Source of the DNA: Actinomadura soli
GTDB taxonomy: Bacteria; Actinomycetota; Actinomycetes; Streptosporangiales; Streptosporangiaceae
Assembly: GCF_005889715.1 (NCBI RefSeq)
Contig: NZ_VCKW01000022.1
Location: 1-53,305 of the forward strand
Length of the DNA stretch: 53,305 bases
Direction of reading: 5' to 3'
In this document: positions 48,120-53,305 of the stretch, piece after piece
Position numbering within the stretch: position 1 is the first letter of the stretch
Layout: each line of letters opens with the position of its first letter
Position numbers and translations under genes: made by a program
The notes under the pieces: generated by a model
Told to the model about the DNA's origin: nothing
What the model saw: only the letters and a program-made list of their open reading frames with translations
Databases searched by the model: none

Positions 48120-48767
48120 ATGCCGTCCGTGCCGTTCACGCCGGGCGCCGCCCTGACCTACCCCGCGCTCGCCGCGCGGCTGCCGGCCCTGCCGCCGTCG
48201 TGCGGTCCGGCGCGCCTCGTCGCGATCGACGGGCCGAGCGGCGCGGGCAAGTCGACGTTCGCCGGTCATCTCGCGGAGGTTCTCGTGGGCGCGCCGGTGG
48301 TGCGGTCGGACGACTTCCGGGTGCCGTGGGACGCCGACCCGCTCACCTGGTGGGGACCGCTCCGCGCGGCCGTCCTCGACCCGCTCCGCGACGGGCGGCC
48401 CGCCGCCCTGCGCCGCTACGACTGGCACCGTGACGTGTACGGCGCGGAGGAGGAGATCCCGGTGGGGCCCGTCCTGATCGTCGAGGGCGTCGGGGCCGCG
48501 TGGGCGGGGTCGCCCGCCGCGTTCCGGATCTGGATCGACGCGCCGCGCGACCTGCGCCGCGCCCGCGCCATCGACCGCGACGGCCCCGAGTACGCCGGCG
48601 CCTGGGACGCATGGAGCATCCGCGAGACGGCGTTCTTCGCCGCCGACGGCACCCGCGCCCGGTCCGACCTCCTCGTGGACGGCACCGCGTTCACGTCCCA
48701 TCGCTTCCGGACCTACTCGACGGCGTCGACGTCGGCGGCTGACAGCCCGCCGGACAGTTCGGGATAG
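48120..48767 (+). CDS. Uridine-kinase-like P-loop NTPase
   Basis: 215 aa from ATG 48120; a GTG three codons later is also possible. Walker A LVAIDGPSGAGKSTFAGHL (~residues 30-48), then VVRSDDFRVPW and ALRRYDWHRD, a phosphate-acceptor-like site, and VLIVEGVGAAW (Walker B-like). This is the P-loop kinase pattern of uridine kinase/phosphoribulokinase-like proteins; the substrate is not known. Its 30 bp upstream are shared with the divergent acyl-CoA ligase gene. Its last 55 bp overlap the end of the convergent hydantoinase B gene. Confidence 0.82.
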   Translation: MPSVPFTPGAALTYPALAARLPALPPSCGPARLVAIDGPSGAGKSTFAGHLAEVLVGAPVVRSDDFRVPWDADPLTWWGPLRAAVLDPLRDGRPAALRRYDWHRDVYGAEEEIPVGPVLIVEGVGAAWAGSPAAFRIWIDAPRDLRRARAIDRDGPEYAGAWDAWSIRETAFFAADGTRARSDLLVDGTAFTSHRFRTYSTASTSAADSPPDSSG

Positions 48768-50539
48768 CCGGGCCCCCGGTCGAAGAACGGCGCCGGGCCG
48801 CGTTCGGCGCGCCGCCGCGCCCGCAGGGCCGTGGTCGCTCGTTCGTCGACGAGGCCGCCGGTCAGGACGACGCCGTAGTCGTCGCGGGCGCCTTCGAGGG
48901 AGACCTTGCCGTCGCGCACGTCGGCCGCCACGCGGGACGGGTCGCGGTCCAGGGGGTCGCCCCAGCCGCCACCCCCGGTCGTGCGGATGCGGATGACCTG
49001 CCCGGCCTTGACGGGCCGGTCGTCCACGAGGCCGTCCATCTCCTCGCCGTCGATGTCCACGCGGAAGGGACGTCCGGCGCGGCCGCCGTTGACGCCCCAG
49101 CACGACAGGATCGACCGGTCGGCGATCGACATGTAGTGGGCGTCGCGGAGCATCCGGATGTGCTTGTCGTAGCCGAGCCCGCCCCGGTACTCCCCCGGCC
49201 CGCCGGAGTCGGCGGCGAGGCCGAGGCGCTCGACGATGAACGGCCAGCGGGCCTCGGCGAACTCGGCGGGGATGTTGCGGGAGTCGGGCACGACGTGGAT
49301 CGTGTCCTCGCCGTCCGCGTAGTAGCGGCCGCCGGAACCCCCGCCGAGGACTTCCCGCATCAGGTACGGGCCGCGGTCGTCCTCGCCGTAGACGCCGGTG
49401 TAGCGGATCGTCTCCTGGTCGGCGGGCATCCGTCCGCCGGTGGCCTTCGCCAGGACGCCCGCGAGGACGCCGAGCAGCCGCAGGATGACGAACGTGCGGG
49501 CGTTCGTCGGCGCCGGGAAGACGGGCGTGAGCAGGGTGCCCTTCTCCGGGAACCGCATCTCGATGAGCGGCACGACGCCCTCGTTGACGTCCATCTCGGC
49601 GGCCCGCTCCGGCGTGTCGGCCAGGTTCCGCAGGACGGGCGCCAGCCATTTCTTCAGGAAGACCCCGTCGCAGTAGTCGCCCGCGTGGTTGATCGGGCCC
49701 TTGGCCTGCGGGGACGTCCCGGCGAAGTCGATGACGAGCGGGACGTCCGCCGCCTTGTCGACCGTCAGCGTGATGCGCTGGGCGTGCAGGCGCGGCGGGT
49801 CGACGCCGTCGTGCTCGGCGTAGTCCTCCCAGACGAACGTGCCGTCCGGGATCTTGGCGAGCAGCTCGCGGCGGAACGTCTCCGTCGTCCGGTCGATGAT
49901 CGCGTCGAAGCACGCCTCGACGCCGGCGCGGCCGTAGCGGGCGAACAGGTCGCCGAGGCGGCGGGCGCCCATCAGGCAGGCGGAGCACTCGGCGTCCAGG
50001 TCGCCGGCGAGGGAGTCGGGCATCCGCGAGTTGCGGGTCATGATCGTCAGCGCCGCCCGGTTCGGGACGCCCTGGTCCCACAGCTTGATCGGCGGGACCA
50101 TCAGGCCCTCCTCGAACGCGCTGCGGGCATGGCTCGGCATCGACCCGGGGACGGCGCCGCCGATGTCGTCGTGGTGGCCGAACGCCTGGACGAACGCGAC
50201 CACCTCGCCGCCGTGGAACACCGGGACGGTGACGCACAGGTCCGGCAGATGCCCGATGCCGCCTTCCGACAGGTACACGTCGTTGTGGAAGAACACGTCG
50301 CCCGGCCGCATCTCCCCGAGCGGGAAGTCGCGGGCGATCGGCTGGACGAGCGCCGAGTAGGAGCGTCCGGTCAGCTTGCGGAGGCGGCGGTCGTGGATGC
50401 CCGCGCGGAAGTCGTGCGCGTCCCGGATCATCGGGGAGCGGGCCGTCCGCGCGATGGCCGTCTCGACCTCCCGCTCGACGGACGCGAGCGTCCCCTCGAC
50501 GATCTCCAGCAGGATCGGGTCGATCCCGGGTGCGGTCAT
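48713..50539 (-). CDS. hyuB: Hydantoinase B / oxoprolinase family protein
   Basis: 608 aa from ATG 50539, which overlaps the hyuA stop (ATGA). The N-terminal IDPILLEIVEGTLASVEREV and IRDAHDFRAGIHD, then GDVFFHNDVYLSEGGIGHLPD and FGHHDDIGGAVPGSMPSHA, and the C-terminal TTGGGGWGDPLDRDPSRVA are the HyuB pattern. With HyuA it forms an ATP-dependent amidohydrolase or carboxylase (hydantoinase, 5-oxoprolinase, caprolactamase or acetophenone carboxylase type). Substrate is undetermined. The 3' end overlaps the P-loop kinase gene by 55 bp tail to tail. Confidence 0.92.
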   Translation of the reverse strand: MTAPGIDPILLEIVEGTLASVEREVETAIARTARSPMIRDAHDFRAGIHDRRLRKLTGRSYSALVQPIARDFPLGEMRPGDVFFHNDVYLSEGGIGHLPDLCVTVPVFHGGEVVAFVQAFGHHDDIGGAVPGSMPSHARSAFEEGLMVPPIKLWDQGVPNRAALTIMTRNSRMPDSLAGDLDAECSACLMGARRLGDLFARYGRAGVEACFDAIIDRTTETFRRELLAKIPDGTFVWEDYAEHDGVDPPRLHAQRITLTVDKAADVPLVIDFAGTSPQAKGPINHAGDYCDGVFLKKWLAPVLRNLADTPERAAEMDVNEGVVPLIEMRFPEKGTLLTPVFPAPTNARTFVILRLLGVLAGVLAKATGGRMPADQETIRYTGVYGEDDRGPYLMREVLGGGSGGRYYADGEDTIHVVPDSRNIPAEFAEARWPFIVERLGLAADSGGPGEYRGGLGYDKHIRMLRDAHYMSIADRSILSCWGVNGGRAGRPFRVDIDGEEMDGLVDDRPVKAGQVIRIRTTGGGGWGDPLDRDPSRVAADVRDGKVSLEGARDDYGVVLTGGLVDERATTALRARRRAERGPAPFFDRGPGYPELSGGLSAADVDAVE

Positions 50540-52587
50540 CGGGTCACCACCAGGTTGCCGTAGCCGTCGAGGTCCGCGGTGAAGCCGGGGTGCAGCGGGA
50601 GCGTCGAGCCGAACTCCTCGATGACGGCCGGGCCCGTCACGGTGTCGCCGGGGGCGAGTCTCTCGCGGCGGTAGACGGCCGTCTCCTCCCACTCGTCGAA
50701 GTAGACCGCCCGCGTGCCGGTTCTGGCGCGCGACGGGTCGCCGTCTCCCTTCGGCCGTTCGGTGAGGTCCGGCCGGGCGATCGGGCCGATCCCGGAGACG
50801 CGCAGGTTGACCCACTCGACGGGATGCCGCGGGTCGTCCCGGTGGCAGTAGCCGTAGAGGGCCTCGTGGGCGTCGTGGAACCGGCGGACCACGTCGGCGC
50901 GGAACCCTTCGTCCGGGCGCCCGGCGGGCGCGGGGACCCGCACCTCGAACGCCTGCCCGTAGTAGCGCAGGTCGGCGGAGCGGGCGAAGCGGCGGCCCGC
51001 CTCCGGGAACCCTTCGCGCGCCAGCGCCCGCGCGGCCTCCGTCTCCAGGTCGGCGTAGACCGCGTCCAGGAGGGCGGGGTCGAGCTCCGCGTCCCGGACG
51101 ACGCGCGTCCGGACGTAGTCGTTCTTCACGTCGACCGTGAGCAGCCCGAACGCCGAGAGGTTGCCCGGGTTCTCGGGGACGACGGCGGCGGGCAGGCCGA
51201 GGACGTCGAGCAGCCGGCACGCGAGCAGCGGCCCGGACCCGCCGAACGCGACCAGCGGGTAGTCGCGGACGTCCAGGCCCCGCTTGACGGTGATCTGCCG
51301 GATGGCGTTGGCCTGGTTCCACGCCGAGATCTCCAGGATGCCCGCGGCGGCCCGCTCGACCGGCAGGCCGAGCCCCTCGGCGAGCGCGCCGAGGCCCGCG
51401 CGGGCGGCGGCCACGTCCAGGGGGACCTCGCCGCCGAGCAGATGCGGAGGGACGCGGCCGAGGACGGCGTGCGCGTCCGTGACCGTCACCTCGGTGCCGC
51501 CGCGCCCGTAGCAGAGCGGGCCGGGGTCGGCGCCCGCGCTGCGCGGCCCGACCTTCAGCGCGCCCTCCGGCGACCGCCACGCGACCGACCCGCCGCCCGC
51601 CCCGACCGTCACGATGTCGATCATCGGGATCTTGACGGGATGGCGGCCGATCGAGCCCTCGGTGGTGAGGGTCGGCTCGCCGTCCAGGACGACCGCGACG
51701 TCGGTGGACGTCCCGCCGCCGTCCAGCGTCACCACCGAGCCGTGCCCGCTGCGGGAGACCACGAACGCCGCGCCGAGCGCCCCCGCCGCCGGGCCCGACA
51801 GGACGGTCGTGATCGGCTGGCGGGCAACCTCCTCCGCCGACAGCACGCCGCCGTTGCTCTTCATCACCAGCAGCCGGGACGCGACCCGCCCCAAAAGCCG
51901 TTCCGTGATCCGCGCGAGGTAGCCGTTCATCGCGGGCTTGACGGCGGCGTCCACCAGCGTCGTCACCGACCGCTCGTACTCGCGGTACTCGCGCAGCACC
52001 TCGCACGACAGCGACACCACGGCGTCCGGGTGCTCGCGGGCCAGCACGTCCCGCATCGCAAGCTCGTGCGACGGGTCGGCGTAGTAGTGCAGGAAGCACA
52101 CCCCGATCGCGAGGATCCCCTCGTCGCGGAACCAGCGGGCCGCCGCGACCGCCGACTCCTCGTCGAAGGGACGCAGCTCGGCGCCGGTGTGGTCGAGCCG
52201 CCCGCCGACCGTCCGCACCCGGTGCGCCGGGACGATCCGCGGCGGCTTCACCCAGAAGTAGCTGTTGCCGTAGCCGTCCGGGACGCTCTGCCGCGCGATC
52301 TCCAGGATCGACCCGAAGCCCTCGGTGGTGATGAGGCCGAGGTCGTCGATCCGGTCCTCCAGGAGCCGGTTCGTCGCGACGGTCGTGCCGTGCGACAGCG
52401 CGGCCACGTCCGCCGGCTCCGCGCCGAGGAGGGCGAGGACCTTCGCGACGCCGCCGGCGAACCCCTCCGCCGGGTCGGCGGGCGTCGAGGGCGTCTTCGT
52501 GGTGACGAGCCCGCCGCCGTCCTCGTCCAGCGCGACGACGTCGGTGAACGTCCCGCCCGTGTCGATCCCGATCCGCAGCCGCCTCAT
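50536..52587 (-). CDS. hyuA: Hydantoinase A / oxoprolinase family protein
   Basis: 683 aa from ATG 52587 (MRRLRIGIDTGGTFTDVVAL); 68 more codons are open upstream but not family-like. Actin-type ATPase motifs: IDTGGTFTDVV (phosphate 1), ALSHGTTVATNRLLE, VMKSNGGVLSAEE, SGPAAGALGAAFVV, TLDGGGTSTDVAVV (phosphate 2), VGAGGGSVAW and SAGADPGPLCYGRGG. The end, GPAVIEEFGSTLPLHPGF, is typical. It activates the substrate with ATP for the HyuB subunit. No ribosome-binding site precedes the ATG; TAGACC lies 7 nt before it. Coupled to hyuB. Confidence 0.93.
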   Translation of the reverse strand: MRRLRIGIDTGGTFTDVVALDEDGGGLVTTKTPSTPADPAEGFAGGVAKVLALLGAEPADVAALSHGTTVATNRLLEDRIDDLGLITTEGFGSILEIARQSVPDGYGNSYFWVKPPRIVPAHRVRTVGGRLDHTGAELRPFDEESAVAAARWFRDEGILAIGVCFLHYYADPSHELAMRDVLAREHPDAVVSLSCEVLREYREYERSVTTLVDAAVKPAMNGYLARITERLLGRVASRLLVMKSNGGVLSAEEVARQPITTVLSGPAAGALGAAFVVSRSGHGSVVTLDGGGTSTDVAVVLDGEPTLTTEGSIGRHPVKIPMIDIVTVGAGGGSVAWRSPEGALKVGPRSAGADPGPLCYGRGGTEVTVTDAHAVLGRVPPHLLGGEVPLDVAAARAGLGALAEGLGLPVERAAAGILEISAWNQANAIRQITVKRGLDVRDYPLVAFGGSGPLLACRLLDVLGLPAAVVPENPGNLSAFGLLTVDVKNDYVRTRVVRDAELDPALLDAVYADLETEAARALAREGFPEAGRRFARSADLRYYGQAFEVRVPAPAGRPDEGFRADVVRRFHDAHEALYGYCHRDDPRHPVEWVNLRVSGIGPIARPDLTERPKGDGDPSRARTGTRAVYFDEWEETAVYRRERLAPGDTVTGPAVIEEFGSTLPLHPGFTADLDGYGNLVVTR

Positions 52588-52676
52588 GCACACGGGTCTA
52601 CCGGACGCCGCCCACCTGCGAAACCGTCGCAATCTGCCAACGGGCCGGATCCTCTTTCGTGAGGGCGCGTTACGGC

Positions 52677-52682
52677 TAGGCT
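52677..52682 (+). promoter_or_regulatory. Possible -10 box for the FKBP gene
   Basis: TAGGCT about 38 bp before the FKBP ATG fits the actinomycete -10 pattern. The matching -35 is weak (TTTCGT, 16 bp upstream). The gene also has GGAG as a ribosome-binding site. Confidence 0.35.
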
Positions 52683-52720
52683 GAGCAGTTCCCATCACGA
52701 CGAGACGCTGGAGCCCGTTC

Positions 52721-53095
52721 ATGGCCCTGGAACGCCCCGAGATCGACTTCCCCGAGGGACAGCCGCCCACGTACCTCGACATCACCGACATCAGCGAGGG
52801 CGACGGTCCGGAGGCCGCGAAGGGCTCGGACGTGTCGATGCACTACGTCGGCGTGTCGTGGTCCACCGGCGAGGAGTTCGACGCGTCCTGGAACCGGGGC
52901 GGCACGTTCGACTTCCAGCTCGGCGCCGGGCGCGTCATCAAGGGCTGGGACATGGGCATCGCCGGGATGAAGGTCGGCGGGCGCCGCAAGCTCGTCATCC
53001 CGCCGCACCTCGCCTACGGCGACCGCAGCCCGAGCCCGGCCATCAAGCCGGGCGAGACGCTCATCTTCGTCGTCGACCTCGTCGCGGTGAACTGA
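52721..53095 (+). CDS. FKBP-type peptidyl-prolyl cis-trans isomerase
   Basis: 124 aa, one FKBP domain, no signal peptide or membrane segment, so cytoplasmic. Catalytic-site residues lie in VSMHYVGVSWSTGEEFDASW, FDFQLGAGRVIKGWDMGI, RRKLVIPPHLAYGDR and TLIFVVDLVAVN. GGAG precedes the ATG by 7-8 nt. It assists protein folding by isomerising X-Pro bonds. A single plus-strand gene, divergent from hyuA, with 15 bp to the convergent partial gene at its 3' end. Confidence 0.95.
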   Translation: MALERPEIDFPEGQPPTYLDITDISEGDGPEAAKGSDVSMHYVGVSWSTGEEFDASWNRGGTFDFQLGAGRVIKGWDMGIAGMKVGGRRKLVIPPHLAYGDRSPSPAIKPGETLIFVVDLVAVN

Positions 53096-53110
53096 CGTCC
53101 CTCCGGCCGC

Positions 53111-53248
53111 TCAGCGGCGGGAGCGGCGGCCCAGCAGGTAGCCGAGCGCCACTCCGATGAGCGCGACGAGCCCGCCGGAGCCGAACGCGACGACCATCGG
53201 CAGGGCGGCGGACGCGCGGTCCGGCCCGCCCGCCGCCCTGCCGCTGGT
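53111..53248 (-). CDS. C-terminus of a membrane-anchored protein, truncated by the contig end
   Basis: Only the last ~45 codons are present, in a frame that has no start codon in the window. They end with a hydrophobic segment (LPMVVAFGSGGLVALIGVAL) and a short basic tail (GYLLGRRSRR) before TGA at 53111. This is the layout of a C-terminal membrane anchor on an exported protein, with an Ala/Gly/Ser-rich stretch before it. Genomic sequence stops at about 53248, where adapter begins, so nothing can be said about the rest. Confidence 0.6.
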   Translation of the reverse strand, partial: TSGRAAGGPDRASAALPMVVAFGSGGLVALIGVALGYLLGRRSRR

Positions 53249-53305
53249 CTGGCTCTTATACACATCTCCGAGCCCACGAGACCCTAAGACACCTCGTATG
53301 CCGTC
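53249..53305. other. Illumina Nextera i7 adapter sequence (sequencing artefact)
   Basis: 53249-53267 matches the 19-bp Tn5 mosaic end CTGTCTCTTATACACATCT with one mismatch (T to G at 53252). 53268-53282 is CCGAGCCCACGAGAC, the rest of the Nextera read-2 adapter. 53283-53290 (CCTAAGAC) is in the 8-base index position. 53291-53305 matches the start of the P7 end ATCTCGTATGCCGTC with one mismatch (53292). The order and lengths are those of an i7 library adapter, so these bases are not genomic. Confidence 0.97.

Noticed and set aside
48713..52591. A minus-strand open frame of 1,292 codons suggesting a HyuA-HyuB fusion
   Set aside because: HyuA motifs lie in a different frame (50536-52587). Only the last 608 codons are HyuB; the join is frame shadow, and the genes overlap as ATGA.
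53014..53277. A minus-strand open frame starting MGSEMCIR
   Set aside because: The first residues are translated Nextera adapter and the rest is antisense to the FKBP gene.

Overview
The window is about 53 kb of very GC-rich DNA with dense, co-directional, mostly ATGA/GTGA-overlapping genes and many GTG starts. It carries Wag31/DivIVA, SepF, a YggT protein, DUF3040, DUF58, SseB-like and DUF2332 proteins and an F420-type LLM oxidoreductase. This points to an actinomycete. A complete dcw cluster that includes murC between ftsQ and murG argues against Streptomyces and would fit Streptosporangiales/Thermomonosporaceae (for example an Actinomadura relative); that placement is inference. The right-hand 57 bases are not genomic: they are an Illumina Nextera i7 adapter, so the window ends at a contig edge.

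Layout. (1) 1-20.8 kb, all minus strand: an unrecognised membrane protein cut by the left edge, then, read in transcription order from the right, mraZ-rsmH-ftsL-ftsI-murE-murF-mraY-murD-ftsW-murG-murC-ftsQ-ftsZ-pgeF-yggS-sepF-yggT-wag31. This set makes and flips the peptidoglycan precursor, polymerises and cross-links septal wall (FtsW/FtsI), builds the Z ring (FtsZ/SepF) and organises polar growth (Wag31). The mraZ promoter carries four MraZ boxes at exact 10-bp spacing. (2) 21.2-26.1 kb, plus strand: MoxR ATPase, DUF58 protein and a membrane transglutaminase, translationally coupled. (3) 26.2-31.2 kb, minus: DUF3040 protein, DNA polymerase IV, a methyltransferase, then nusB-efp-pepQ. (4) 31.3-34.4 kb: LLM oxidoreductase, enoyl-CoA hydratase and PaaI thioesterase, divergent from a TetR regulator with three matching operator-like palindromes between them. 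(5) 34.4-37.6 kb, minus: the chorismate genes aroC-aroK-aroB-aroQ.

(6) 37.7-52.6 kb is accessory-like: DUF2332 and SseB-like proteins; a carbamate kinase plus ring-opening amidohydrolase (barbiturase/cyanuric acid hydrolase family) pair; an aminotransferase; an ABC-2 exporter with its own two-component system; a MatB-like malonyl-CoA ligase; a P-loop kinase; and hydantoinase/oxoprolinase subunits B and A. Barbiturase, malonyl-CoA ligase, carbamate kinase and hydantoinase so close together suggest catabolism of a cyclic amide or pyrimidine, although no linking ureidomalonase or transcarbamoylase is in the window. (7) 52.7-53.2 kb: an FKBP prolyl isomerase and the C-terminus of a truncated membrane-anchored protein, then adapter.

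Several genes (pepQ, tetR, aroC, the SseB-like gene, carbamate kinase, aminotransferase) have a TANNNT-type -10 box 6-7 nt before the start codon and no usable ribosome-binding site, suggesting leaderless transcripts. I saw no tRNA, rRNA, CRISPR array, prophage or insertion sequence.
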